Source: Streptomyces sp. NBC_00234 (lineage in GTDB: Bacteria; Actinomycetota; Actinomycetes; Streptomycetales; Streptomycetaceae). From it: a DNA stretch of 64,000 nucleotides. Both the position numbers and the translations under genes were made by a program. The stretch spans positions 6,944,001 through 7,008,000 of the forward strand of contig NZ_CP108101.1 in assembly GCF_036195325.1 (NCBI RefSeq). Direction: 5' to 3'. The notes beneath the pieces are model-generated. The model ran no database searches, was not told the DNA's origin, and saw only the letters and a list, made by a program, of their open reading frames with translations. This document shows, piece after piece, positions 26,291 through 35,165 of this stretch. How positions within the stretch are numbered: the stretch's first letter is position 1; every line of letters starts with the position of its first letter.

Positions 26291-26334
26291 GGCGGAGGCC
26301 CTCCCGATGACGAGTCATCGGGAGGGCCTCCGCC
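26291..26334 (+). terminator. 21-bp perfect hairpin terminator with T-run
   Basis: Arms 26291-26311 and 26314-26334 are perfectly complementary with a two-base loop, followed by ATTTTC, 35 bases after the DUF6801-like stop. Confidence 0.9.
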
Positions 26335-26470
26335 ATTTTCTGCCGGAACGGCGTTGCGAAGTCCTCGCCTTTTTATAGGTTTCGTACGCCGATTACTCAC
26401 CGGTCGACAACTAATCATCGCCCCCCGAGTGCGGCGAAGGAATTTCCGTATCCAGTATTGCGCAGCCAGG

Positions 26471-26484
26471 TTACTGACCCGTAG
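26471..26484. promoter_or_regulatory. TTAC-N6-GTAA-like site upstream of the mce operon
   Basis: TTACTGACCCGTAG matches the complement of the 20794 site (TTACTGACAGGTAA) at 11 of 14 bases. It could link mce expression to the lipid operators at 20285-20314. Confidence 0.4.
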
Positions 26485-26698
26485 CGTCGCGCATGAGCAG
26501 CTCGGGAACCTGTCCGCGCCTGCTCGTTCGATGCACGGGAAATCCTGGTCGCGCCCCCCTGACCGGGATTCCCTCGGGAGTTCCCGCACGGCCCGGACCC
26601 TTCGCCGGGGGTGGAGAACTCCCACTGCTGGGGTCCTGCGGATCCGGCCCGCCCGGGCCGCGGGACCCCGGCGCACGCGGAGAGCTTGCGCAGTTTCC

Positions 26699-26735
26699 GA
26701 CAAAGCCGCCGTGCGGGTTTGTCATTCGGTGACAA
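26699..26735. promoter_or_regulatory. Overlapping repeats GACAAA-N13-TTTGTC and TTGTCA-N5-TGACAA
   Basis: Three half-sites of the same word: GACAAA (26699-26704), TTTGTCA (26718-26724) and TGACAA (26730-26735). This clustered arrangement lies 176-212 bases before the mce ATPase start and suggests a binding region. Confidence 0.45.
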
Positions 26736-26910
26736 GTGATCCACACCGAGATCCATGTCCGCCGATTTCCGCTGTTCAACGGCTTGTCCTGGCGGTTTCG
26801 GCAGACATACCGTGCGCCTCCTGGTGCATGTGCGACGAGCCGCCATTGGATTTCTCAGAGCCGGAGCGCTGACAGATGACCACGTTCACCACCACTTCGA
26901 GGGAGGGCCG

Positions 26911-27900
26911 ATGGGAATCGAAGTAGTCGTCGAGGGCCTGACGAAGTCCTTCGGCAAGCAGAACATCTGGCAGGACGTGAGCCTCACTCTTCCGGCCGGA
27001 GAGGTGAGCGTGATGCTCGGTCCCTCCGGAACCGGAAAGACGGTTTTCCTGAAGTCCATCATCGGTCTTCTGAAGCCGGAACAGGGCCGGGTCCTCATCA
27101 ACGGCGTCGACATGGTCAACAGCCCCGAGCGGGAAATCATGGAGACCCGGAAACTCTTCGGTCTCATGTTCCAGGACGGCGCACTCTTCGGCTCGATGTC
27201 GCTCTTCGACAACATCGCCTTCCCCTTGCGCGAGCACACCCGCAAGAAGGAATCGGAGATCCGGCGCATCGTCATGGAACGGATCGACATCGTCGGGCTG
27301 CTCGGCGCCGAGGGGAAACTGCCCGGCGAGATATCCGGCGGAATGCGCAAACGGGCCGGCCTGGCCCGAGCGCTCGTCCTGGACCCGCAGATCATCCTCT
27401 GCGACGAACCGGACTCCGGGCTCGACCCGGTCCGCACCGCCTACCTCTCCCAGCTGCTCATCGATCTCAACGCGCAGATCGACGCGACGATGCTCATCGT
27501 CACCCACAACCTCGACATCGCGGCCACCGTCCCCGACAACATGGGCATGCTGTTCTGCCGCAACCTCGTCACCTTCGGCCCGCGCGAGGTGCTGCTCACC
27601 AGCGATGTGCCCGTCGTGTCGCAGTTCCTCGCCGGACGCCGTGAGGGCCCCATCGGGATGTCGGAGGAGAAGGACGCCGCCACCCTCGCCGCCGAGCAGG
27701 TGAACGGGCACGGGAGCGGATACGGCTCCGGGCCGCGCACCGTCGTACCGCAGCTGGAACCCTCGCCGGGCATGCCCGTACGGCAGGCCGCCCTGCGGCG
27801 CCGGGAGCGGGTCGTCTCGATGATGGGCCAGCTGCCGGAGGCCGCCCGCACGGCCATCCTGAACAGCTACACGCCGACCGTGGGCGGTGCGCGCCCGTGA
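26911..27900 (+). CDS. mkl: Mce transporter ATPase (Mkl/MceG type)
   Basis: 329 residues from the ATG at 26911 with GGGAGG five bases earlier. ABC ATPase motifs: Walker A GPSGTGKT (about residue 40), signature SGGMRKRAGLARAL, Walker B IILCDEPDSGLD and H-loop IVTHNLD. It closely resembles MlaF/Mkl, the ATPase of Mce lipid importers; the C-terminal 75 residues beyond the ABC core (PGMPVRQAALRRRERVVSMM) are the actinobacterial extension. In mycobacteria the ATPase is unlinked to mce operons, but here it heads the operon and overlaps the first permease by GTGA. Confidence 0.95.
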   Translation: MGIEVVVEGLTKSFGKQNIWQDVSLTLPAGEVSVMLGPSGTGKTVFLKSIIGLLKPEQGRVLINGVDMVNSPEREIMETRKLFGLMFQDGALFGSMSLFDNIAFPLREHTRKKESEIRRIVMERIDIVGLLGAEGKLPGEISGGMRKRAGLARALVLDPQIILCDEPDSGLDPVRTAYLSQLLIDLNAQIDATMLIVTHNLDIAATVPDNMGMLFCRNLVTFGPREVLLTSDVPVVSQFLAGRREGPIGMSEEKDAATLAAEQVNGHGSGYGSGPRTVVPQLEPSPGMPVRQAALRRRERVVSMMGQLPEAARTAILNSYTPTVGGARP

Positions 27901-28742
27901 CGGCACCCCTGCCGGTGCGGCCACCCGAGCCGCCCGCCCCGAAGGTACTGAAGCCGCCCGAGGAGATACCCCCGGCACGGCTGCTCGCCCCGCTGCGGGA
28001 GACCGGGAAGCTGTTCGCCCTGGCGGCGGCGGTGACCCGGGCGATCTTCCGCAGACCCTTCCAGGTACGGGAGTTCATCGAGCAGTTCTGGTTCGTCGCC
28101 AGCGTCACCATCCTGCCCGCGGCCCTCGTTTCCATCCCCTTCGGCGCGGTCATCGCCCTCCAGGTCGGCTCGCTCACCGAGCAGCTCGGCGCCCAGTCCT
28201 TCACCGGCGGGGCCAGTGTCCTCGCCGTCATCCAGCAGGCCAGCCCGCTCATCGTCGCGCTGCTCATCGCCGGGGCCGGCGGCTCCGCGATCTGCGCCGA
28301 CCTCGGTTCGCGGAAGATCCGCGAGGAACTGGACGCGATGGAGGTCATGGGCGTCTCGCCCATCCAGCGCCTCGTCGTCCCCCGCGTCCTCGCCACCATG
28401 TTCGTCGCCGTCCTGCTGAACGGCCTCGTCTCGGTGGTCGGCACCCTCGGCGGCTACTTCTTCAACGTGATCATGCAGGACGGCACCCCCGGCGCGTACC
28501 TCGCCAGCTTCTCCGCCCTCGCGCAGCTCCCCGACCTGTACGTCAGCGAGTTCAAGGCGCTGATCTTCGGGTTCATCGCGGGCATCGTCGCCGCCTACCG
28601 GGGACTCAACCCGCGCGGCGGGCCCAAGGGCGTCGGGGACGCGGTCAACCAGTCCGTCGTCATCACCTTCATGCTCCTGTTCTTCGTGAACATGGTCCTC
28701 ACGGCGATCTACCTCCAGATCGTCCCCGCGAAGGGGGGCTGA
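27897..28742 (+). CDS. yrbEA: YrbE/MlaE-type Mce permease A
   Basis: 281 residues, GTG start overlapping the ATPase stop. MlaE fold: interface segment PFQVREFIEQFWFVASVTIL, then GAQSFTGGASVLAVIQQASP, the EELDAMEVMGVSPIQRLVVP loop typical of YrbE proteins, and about five membrane helices. It forms a heterodimer with the next gene product, moving a lipid delivered by the Mce hexamer across the membrane under ATP hydrolysis. Spacing to the next gene is three bases. Confidence 0.95.
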   Translation: MTAPLPVRPPEPPAPKVLKPPEEIPPARLLAPLRETGKLFALAAAVTRAIFRRPFQVREFIEQFWFVASVTILPAALVSIPFGAVIALQVGSLTEQLGAQSFTGGASVLAVIQQASPLIVALLIAGAGGSAICADLGSRKIREELDAMEVMGVSPIQRLVVPRVLATMFVAVLLNGLVSVVGTLGGYFFNVIMQDGTPGAYLASFSALAQLPDLYVSEFKALIFGFIAGIVAAYRGLNPRGGPKGVGDAVNQSVVITFMLLFFVNMVLTAIYLQIVPAKGG

Positions 28743-28745
28743 CCG

Positions 28746-29549
28746 ATGTCGATGCTCAGCTGGCTCGACAAGTCGGGCGACCATCTCACCTTCTACGTAC
28801 GGGCGTTGGTCTGGATCCCGCGGACCCTGCGCCGCTATCTGAAGGAGGTCCAGCGGCTCCTGGCCGAAGTGGCCTTCGGCAGCGGCGGTCTCGGAGTCAT
28901 CGGCGGAACCGTCGGCGTGATGATCGCCATGACCCTGTTCACGGGCACGGTCGTCGGCCTCCAGGGGTACGCGGCCCTCAACCAGATCGGCACCTCCGCC
29001 TTCACCGGCTTCATCTCCGCCTACTTCAACACCCGTGAGATCGCGCCCCTGGTGGCCGGACTCGCGCTCTCCGCGACGGTCGGCGCGGGCTTCACCGCCC
29101 AGCTCGGCGCCATGCGCATCAACGAGGAGGTCGACGCCCTCGAAGCGATGGGTGTGCGCTCCATGCCCTACCTCGTCACCACGCGCATCATCGCCGGTGT
29201 CGTCGCGATCATCCCGCTCTACGCGATCGGGCTGCTCTCGTCGTACGTCGCGTCCCGCTACATCACCATCCTGTTCAACGGCCAGTCCGCGGGCACGTAC
29301 GACCACTACTTCAATCTCTTCCTCTCCCCGGACGACGTGCTGCTGTCGGTGCTCAAGGTGCTGATCTTCAGCGTGATGGTGATCCTCGCCCACTGCTACT
29401 ACGGATTCCACGCCACGGGCGGGCCCGCCGGAGTGGGGGTGGCGGTCGGCCGGTCGGTGCGCAACGCGATCGTGCTGATCAGCGTCACCGACTTCTTCCT
29501 CTCCCTCGCCATCTGGGGCGCAACGACGACGGTGAAGGTGGCCGGCTGA
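28746..29549 (+). CDS. yrbEB: YrbE/MlaE-type Mce permease B
   Basis: 267 residues. Same fold as its neighbour: IGTSAFTGFISAYFNTREIA and RINEEVDALEAMGVRSMPYL, the conserved cytoplasmic coupling loop, followed by GVVAIIPLYAIGLLSSYVAS. Partner of the preceding permease. ATGA overlap with mceA: the stop at 29547-29549 shares bases with the start at 29549, keeping permease and Mce subunits at matched levels. Confidence 0.95.
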   Translation: MSMLSWLDKSGDHLTFYVRALVWIPRTLRRYLKEVQRLLAEVAFGSGGLGVIGGTVGVMIAMTLFTGTVVGLQGYAALNQIGTSAFTGFISAYFNTREIAPLVAGLALSATVGAGFTAQLGAMRINEEVDALEAMGVRSMPYLVTTRIIAGVVAIIPLYAIGLLSSYVASRYITILFNGQSAGTYDHYFNLFLSPDDVLLSVLKVLIFSVMVILAHCYYGFHATGGPAGVGVAVGRSVRNAIVLISVTDFFLSLAIWGATTTVKVAG

Positions 29550-30835
29550 TGAGTCCTCGGGCGACACAGACCGTCCGGCGCAGACTCGCCGGCGTCACCT
29601 TCCTGCTGGTACCCGCCGTGCTCGTGTGGGTGTCCGTCTCGGTGTACGAGAAGGACTTCACCGACAGCGCGACGGTGACCGTACGCACCGGCTCCGTCGG
29701 CAACGAGATGCACGACAACGCCGACGTGAAGCTGCGCGGCGTCGTCATCGGGCAGGTCCGCGACATCGCGGCCGACGGGGACGGGGCCAGACTCACCCTG
29801 GACATCCAGCCGGGCAAGCTCGGGCAGATACCCGACGACGTCACCGCCCAGATGCTGCCCACCACCCTCTTCGGTGAGCGGTTCGTGGCGCTCGTCCCGC
29901 CACCGGTCCCCTCCGCCCGGGCGCTGCGGGCCGGAGCCGTCATCCCGCAGGACCGCTCCAGCAACGCCATCGAGCTGGAGCGGGTCCTCGACAACGTCCT
30001 TCCGCTGCTGACCGCCGTGAAGCCGGAGAAGCTCTCCGCCACCCTCAACGCCGTCTCCCAGGCACTGGAGGGGCGCGGCGACAAGCTGGGAGACACGCTC
30101 GTCACGCTCGACGCGCACCTGGCCGAGTTCAACCCCCAACTGCCCACCCTGAACGCCGACATCAGGGAACTGGTCAAGGTGAGCAGGGTCTACGGGGACG
30201 CCGCCCCGGACGTCCTGGACGCGTTGACCGACTTCACCACCACCAGCTCCACCCTCGCCGAACAGCAGGCGGAACTGGCGGACCTGTACGGCTCCACGAC
30301 CGCATCGGCGCAGGACGTCACCACCTTCCTCCGGAAGAACAAGGACAACCTCATCCGGCTCTCCGCCTCCGGCCGGCCGACCCTGGAACTCCTCGCCGAG
30401 TACTCCGACGAGTTCCCGTGCACCCTGCGGACCGTCGCGGGATTCGTCCCGGCCATGGACAAGGCTCTCGGCAAGGGCACCAAGCAGCCAGGACTCCACG
30501 TCACGGTCAAGTCCGTGCCGTCCAAGGGGAAGTACGTGCCCGGCAAGGACACCCCGGTCTACGACGCGACCGGCGGGCCGCACTGCTACTCGGTGCCGTA
30601 CGTCGGCAAGAGCGTGCCGACCGCCGACGCCCGCAAGGCGCAGGCGGGCGCCCCGGAGACCGGGGAAGCCCCGGCCACCGAAACCGCCCTCGGCATGCCC
30701 AACTCCCTTCAGGAGTCCCGGCTCGTCAACGAGCTGGTCGCTCCCTCTCTGAAAGTCCAGCCGCAGACCCTGCCCGACTGGAGCAGCGTGCTCATCGGTC
30801 CGGCCTTCCGCGGTGCGGAGGTGAAGCTCAAGTGA
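29549..30835 (+). CDS. mceA: MceA family protein
   Basis: 428 residues. A single membrane anchor (TFLLVPAVLVWVSVSV, about 14-30), then the Mce/MlaD domain: TVTVRTGSVGNEMHDNADVK, LRGVVIGQVRDIAADGD and MLPTTLFGERFVAL. A long helical region follows, with repeated NxDIRE/L heptad-like patterns, and a C-terminal tail. Mce proteins form a hexameric needle that carries lipid across the cell envelope. First of six paralogues; GTGA overlap with mceB. Confidence 0.95.
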   Translation: MSPRATQTVRRRLAGVTFLLVPAVLVWVSVSVYEKDFTDSATVTVRTGSVGNEMHDNADVKLRGVVIGQVRDIAADGDGARLTLDIQPGKLGQIPDDVTAQMLPTTLFGERFVALVPPPVPSARALRAGAVIPQDRSSNAIELERVLDNVLPLLTAVKPEKLSATLNAVSQALEGRGDKLGDTLVTLDAHLAEFNPQLPTLNADIRELVKVSRVYGDAAPDVLDALTDFTTTSSTLAEQQAELADLYGSTTASAQDVTTFLRKNKDNLIRLSASGRPTLELLAEYSDEFPCTLRTVAGFVPAMDKALGKGTKQPGLHVTVKSVPSKGKYVPGKDTPVYDATGGPHCYSVPYVGKSVPTADARKAQAGAPETGEAPATETALGMPNSLQESRLVNELVAPSLKVQPQTLPDWSSVLIGPAFRGAEVKLK

Positions 30836-31863
30836 AGCGCCGCTCCCTCGCGGGACCGCTCGCGAAATCGATCGCCTTCATCCTGGTGACCGTCCTGGCC
30901 ACCACGGTGCTGGCGCTGTCCATCGCCAACACGGGGGTCGGCGACACGACCACGTACAAGGCCAGGTTCACGGACGCCACCGGACTGATCGTCGGCGACA
31001 GCGTCCGGATCGCCGGGGTCGAGGTGGGGCAGGTGGAGTCCATCGCGGTGGCCGACAAGCGGCTCGCCGAGGTCGGCTTCGCCGTCCGCAAGGGGCGCAA
31101 GCTGCCTGCCTCGGTCACCGCCTCCATCAAGTACCTCAACATGGTCGGCCAGCGGTACATCGACCTCGACCAGGGCGTCGGCCCGGTCGGCGAGAGCTTC
31201 GCGGCAGGATCGACCATTCCGCTCTCCCGCACGACCCCGGCCCTCGACCTCACCCAGCTGTTCAACGGCTTCCAGCCCCTGTTCGAAGGGCTCTCGCCGC
31301 CGGACGTCAACCAGCTCGCCGGCTCCATCGTCCAGGTGCTCCAGGGCGAGGGCGGCACCGTCGACAGCATCCTCCAGCACGTCGGCTCGCTCACCAGCAC
31401 GGTGGCCGCCAAGGACAAGGTGATCGGCGAGGTGATCAAGAACCTCAACACCGTCCTGAAGACGGTCAACGACCGCGAGGCCGGATTCAACGATCTCGTC
31501 GTCACCCTGGAGAAGCTCGTCACGGGCTTCGCCGGAGACCGCGAGCCGCTGGGCGAAGCGGTGACGGCGATGGGCGCGCTCACCACGGTCACCGCCGACC
31601 TGCTCCAGGACGGCCGCGCGCCACTCAAGGAAGACATCAAGCAACTCGGCCGCCTCTCGCGTCAGTTGGAGAAGGGGAAGCCCGAGATCGAGAACTTCCT
31701 GGCGAAGACCCCGGCCAAGATGGAGGCGATCAGCCGCCTCACCTCGTACGGCTCGTGGCTCAACCTCTACCTCTGCGAAGCCAGGGTCAGCGGGGTCACG
31801 ACCGACGACGGCAGTGCGCCGCCCACCGGCATCGCGATCAAGCAACCGAGGTGCCTGGCATGA
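30832..31863 (+). CDS. mceB: MceB family protein
   Basis: 343 residues from a GTG within the mceA stop. N-terminal anchor (SIAFILVTVLATTVLALSIA) and Mce domain ARFTDATGLIVGDSVRIAGV, then EVGQVESIAVAD and KYLNMVGQRYIDL. The rest is helical (VKDKVIGEVIKNLNTVLKTV). Second position in the canonical mceA-F order; ATGA overlap with mceC. Same extracytoplasmic lipid-tunnel role. Confidence 0.95.
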   Translation: MKRRSLAGPLAKSIAFILVTVLATTVLALSIANTGVGDTTTYKARFTDATGLIVGDSVRIAGVEVGQVESIAVADKRLAEVGFAVRKGRKLPASVTASIKYLNMVGQRYIDLDQGVGPVGESFAAGSTIPLSRTTPALDLTQLFNGFQPLFEGLSPPDVNQLAGSIVQVLQGEGGTVDSILQHVGSLTSTVAAKDKVIGEVIKNLNTVLKTVNDREAGFNDLVVTLEKLVTGFAGDREPLGEAVTAMGALTTVTADLLQDGRAPLKEDIKQLGRLSRQLEKGKPEIENFLAKTPAKMEAISRLTSYGSWLNLYLCEARVSGVTTDDGSAPPTGIAIKQPRCLA

Positions 31864-32876
31864 GAATCAAGCCCGTACGGGAACGCAACCCCGTCGCCGT
31901 CGGCATCGTCGGACTCCTCGTCCTGGCCCTTGTCGGGCTCGCCGCCTACCGCGCCGACTCCCTGCCCTTCATCGGCGGCGGCACCACCTACAGCGCCGAC
32001 TTCACCGAATCGGCCGGGCTCGCCGACGGCGACGAGGTACGGATCGCCGGCGTGAAGGTCGGCGAGGTCACCGGCGTCTCCCTCGACGGCGACCGGGTCA
32101 AGGTCGATTTCAAGGTGAAGGACGCCTGGATCGGGAACGCCTCCACCGTCGGCATCGCCATCAAGACCCTCCTCGGCGAGAAGTACCTCGCCGTCGATCC
32201 GCTGGGCGACGCCCCGCAGGACCCGGGCACCCGCATCACGGCGAGCCGCACCACCTCCCCGTACGACGTCACCCAGGCGTTCAACGGACTCGGCGAGACC
32301 ATCGGCGAGATCGACACCGCCCAGCTCGCCAAGAGCTTCGAGACGATCTCCGCGACCTTCAAGGACTCGCCGCCCGACGTACGCAGCGCCGCCGACGGAC
32401 TCTCCGCGCTCTCCAGGACCGTCTCCGAGCGGGACGCCCAGCTCGTCACCCTCCTCAAGGGCAGCAAACAGCTCACCAAGACCCTCGCCGGCAAGAAGAG
32501 CAGCTTCGAAACCCTTCTGGAGGACGGCAATCTGCTCCTCGGCGAGATCCAGGCCCGCCGCGACTCCATCCATCTGCTGCTCACCGGCACCCGCGATCTG
32601 GGCACCCAGCTCACCGGAATCGTCGCGGACAACAACAAGCAGCTGAAGCCCACCCTGGACTCGCTCGGCCGGGTCACCGCGGTCCTGGTGAAGAACCGCA
32701 AGAGCCTGGACAAGGTGCTGGCGCTGACCGGCTCGTACAACCGGCTCGTCGGCAACACCCTCGGCAGCGGGCGGTGGTTCGACAACTACGTGTGCGGCGT
32801 CGTCCCGAAGAACTACCTGCCTCCCCAGGACCCCGAGGTGCCCGGATGCATGCCTCCGAAGCAAGGCGGTCGCTGA
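31860..32876 (+). CDS. mceC: MceC family protein
   Basis: 338 residues. Anchor VGIVGLLVLALVGLAAYRA, then the Mce domain SADFTESAGLADGDEVRIAG with VKVGEVTGVSLDGDRVKVDF and KTLLGEKYLAVDP. A helical rod follows, with the pattern KQLTKTLAGKKSSFETLLED and RDLGTQLTGIVADNNKQLKP. The tail (PKNYLPPQDPEVPGCMPPKQ) is short, ending in a Cys-containing loop. One base separates it from mceD. Confidence 0.95.
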   Translation: MRIKPVRERNPVAVGIVGLLVLALVGLAAYRADSLPFIGGGTTYSADFTESAGLADGDEVRIAGVKVGEVTGVSLDGDRVKVDFKVKDAWIGNASTVGIAIKTLLGEKYLAVDPLGDAPQDPGTRITASRTTSPYDVTQAFNGLGETIGEIDTAQLAKSFETISATFKDSPPDVRSAADGLSALSRTVSERDAQLVTLLKGSKQLTKTLAGKKSSFETLLEDGNLLLGEIQARRDSIHLLLTGTRDLGTQLTGIVADNNKQLKPTLDSLGRVTAVLVKNRKSLDKVLALTGSYNRLVGNTLGSGRWFDNYVCGVVPKNYLPPQDPEVPGCMPPKQGGR

Positions 32877-32877
32877 C

Positions 32878-33999
32878 ATGAGACTCACGCGCATCGTCTC
32901 CATCGGCGCCGGCCTCGCCGTGGTGGCCGTCGCGGCCACCACCGGAGTGATGGCCATGGACGAAGAGGGGAAGACCACCGTCACCGCCTACTTCGACCAG
33001 GCCACCGGCGTGTACGCGGGTTCGGACCTGCGCATTCTCGGCGTGACGGTCGGCACCGTCGAGTCGGTCACGCCGCGGGGCGAGGAGGTCAAGGTCGTCC
33101 TCAAGCTCGACAAGGGCATCAAGGTGCCCAAGGACGCGCACGCCGTCGTCGTCGCCCCCAGCCTCGTCGCCGACCGGTATGTCCAGCTCGCGCCCGCGTA
33201 CTCCGGAGGAGCGCAGCTCGCCGACAACGCGGTGCTGCCCGCCGCGACCAACGCCACGCCCGTCGAGGTCGACCAGCTGTACGCCTCCATCACCGAACTC
33301 TCCACGGCGCTCGGCCCCGACGGGGCCAACGCGGACGGCGCGCTGGCCGGACTCCTCGACACCGGGGCGAAGAACCTCGACGGCAACGGAAAGGCCATCG
33401 GGGACTCCATCGAGCAGTTCGGAAAGGCGACGAAGACCCTCGACAAGAACAGCGGCGACCTCTTCGACACGCTCTCCTACCTCCAGACGTTCACCACCAT
33501 GCTCAAGGACAACGACGGCAACGTGCGCGCCGCCGAGCAACAGCTCAACTCCGTCACCGGCTTCCTGGCCGACGACAAGAAGAACCTCAGCGCGGCACTC
33601 AGGGAACTCGGAACCGCGCTCGGCCAGGTCAAGAGCTTCATCCAGGACAACCGCGGCGCGCTGAAGAAGAACGTGGACGCCCTCGTGCCGCTCACCCAGA
33701 CCCTGGTCGACCAGCGGGCCTCGCTCGCCGAGGCCATGGACACGCTGCCGCTGGCGGCGGGCAACGTCCTCAACGCCTACGACCCGGCCAACCGCACCCT
33801 CAACGGCCGGACCAACCTCAACGAACTCTCCATGGGCGGCCCGCTCGTCGACTCCGCGGCAGGCACCACAGGGCTCGCCGGCCTCCAGCCCGTGGATGCC
33901 ACCCGCCGCAAGGAACTCCCCGTGCTGCCGCTCCCCGAGATCGGCACCGTCTACGGCACCCCGGAGAAGACCACGACGCAGAAGGGGGCGAACCGATGA
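32878..33999 (+). CDS. mceD: MceD family protein
   Basis: 373 residues. Anchor SIGAGLAVVAVAATTGVMAM, Mce domain VTAYFDQATGVYAGSDLRIL and GVTVGTVESVTPRGEEVKVV, then VVAPSLVADRYVQLAP. The long alpha-helical region includes NGKAIGDSIEQFGKATKTLD and KSFIQDNRGALKKNVDALVP. The C-terminus carries a proline-containing tail (LPVLPLPEIGTVYGTPEK). ATGA overlap with mceE. Confidence 0.95.
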   Translation: MRLTRIVSIGAGLAVVAVAATTGVMAMDEEGKTTVTAYFDQATGVYAGSDLRILGVTVGTVESVTPRGEEVKVVLKLDKGIKVPKDAHAVVVAPSLVADRYVQLAPAYSGGAQLADNAVLPAATNATPVEVDQLYASITELSTALGPDGANADGALAGLLDTGAKNLDGNGKAIGDSIEQFGKATKTLDKNSGDLFDTLSYLQTFTTMLKDNDGNVRAAEQQLNSVTGFLADDKKNLSAALRELGTALGQVKSFIQDNRGALKKNVDALVPLTQTLVDQRASLAEAMDTLPLAAGNVLNAYDPANRTLNGRTNLNELSMGGPLVDSAAGTTGLAGLQPVDATRRKELPVLPLPEIGTVYGTPEKTTTQKGANR

Positions 34000-35165
34000 G
34001 CCGTGCCCTCCGCAGACCCGGGGCCCGCACGACCGGCGCCGCCGCCCTCCTCGCCGCCGGGGTCGCGGCCGTCCTGGTCGTGACGACCGTCGACGTACCG
34101 ACGTTCACCGGCCTCGACCAGGTGCCGCTGCCCGGCGGCGCCGACCTCGGCGACCGTCCCTACGAGATCACCGCCGAGTTCGGCGACGTCCTCAGCCTCG
34201 CCCCGCAGTCCTCGGTGAAGGTCAACGACGTCGCGGTCGGACGGGTCACCAGGATCTCCCTCACCCCTGGCAGCTGGACCGCCAAGGTCACCATGCGCGT
34301 CAACGGGAGGATCGAACTGCCCGAGAACGCGTACGCCCACCTGGAACAGTCCAGCCTCCTCGGCGAGAAGTTCATCCAGCTCTCGCCCCCGGCCGCCGGG
34401 ACCGCCCGGGGCACCCTGGCCGACGGCGGCCGGATCCCGCTCAGCCGCACCAACCGGAACCCGGAGGTCGAAGAGGTCTTCGGCGCCCTGTCGATGCTCC
34501 TCAACGGCGGCGGGGTCAACCAGCTCAAGACCATCACCACCGAACTCAACAAGGCGCTCGCCGGGCAGGAACCGCAGATCCGCTCGATGCTCGGCCGCGT
34601 CGACACCCTGGTCACCAACCTGGACGACCACAAGGAGGACATCACCCAGGCACTCGACGGCGTCAACCGGCTGGCGGCCACCCTCGCCACCCGTAAACAG
34701 GACGTCGGAACGGTCCTCACCGGGCTCAGCCCCGGCATGAAGGTCCTGGAGAAGCAGCGGGGCTCCCTCCTCACCATGCTGCGCTCGCTCGACACGCTCT
34801 CCACCGTCGCCGTCGACACGATCAACAAGAGCAAGGCCGACATGATCGCCGACCTCAAGGCCATCGCCCCCACCCTCAAGGCCCTCGCCGACTCCGGCCA
34901 GGACCTGCCCGACTCCCTCCAGGTGCTCTTCACCTATCCGTTCACCGACGAGGTCCTGCGCGGGGTGAAGGGCGACTACCTCAACGTCTACCTCGATGTG
35001 ACGGCGATGCCCGGAACCCAGATCGTGCCGGCCCTCACCCCGGACGCGCCCGTGCCTCCGCAGCCCAAGCCCGGCACGTCCGGCACGCCCGGCACTCCGT
35101 CCGGTGCGGCGCTCCCGCTGCCCCTCCCGTCCGTCCCGGAGATCTCGCAGGGGAGCGCACGATGA
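33996..35165 (+). CDS. mceE: MceE family protein lacking a lipobox
   Basis: 389 residues in the fifth Mce position. In many actinobacteria this subunit is a lipoprotein (LprK type), but here the N-terminus reads GAAALLAAGVAAVLVVTTVD with no lipobox cysteine, and the whole protein has no cysteine at all. It therefore appears anchored by a plain membrane helix. The Mce domain (EITAEFGDVLSLAPQSSVKV, YAHLEQSSLLGEKFIQL) and helical rod are normal. Pro/Gly-rich tail (PQPKPGTSGTPGTPSG). ATGA overlap with mceF. Confidence 0.93.
   Translation: MSRALRRPGARTTGAAALLAAGVAAVLVVTTVDVPTFTGLDQVPLPGGADLGDRPYEITAEFGDVLSLAPQSSVKVNDVAVGRVTRISLTPGSWTAKVTMRVNGRIELPENAYAHLEQSSLLGEKFIQLSPPAAGTARGTLADGGRIPLSRTNRNPEVEEVFGALSMLLNGGGVNQLKTITTELNKALAGQEPQIRSMLGRVDTLVTNLDDHKEDITQALDGVNRLAATLATRKQDVGTVLTGLSPGMKVLEKQRGSLLTMLRSLDTLSTVAVDTINKSKADMIADLKAIAPTLKALADSGQDLPDSLQVLFTYPFTDEVLRGVKGDYLNVYLDVTAMPGTQIVPALTPDAPVPPQPKPGTSGTPGTPSGAALPLPLPSVPEISQGSAR

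Larger units (their letters stand above)
26257..26910. other. 654-base intergenic region upstream of the mce operon
   Basis: Contains the terminator at 26291-26334, a TTAC-N6-GTA(G) site (26471-26484), a spaced GACAA-N14-TTTGTC repeat (26699-26723) and TTGTCA-N5-TGACAA (26719-26735). The long leader suggests multiple regulators act on the operon. Open frames here lack ribosome sites and look non-coding. Confidence 0.65.

Noticed and set aside
26755..26910. Longer start for the mce ATPase
   Set aside because: The added stretch lacks a ribosome site and does not match the family; the 26911 ATG has GGGAGG and the usual N-terminus.
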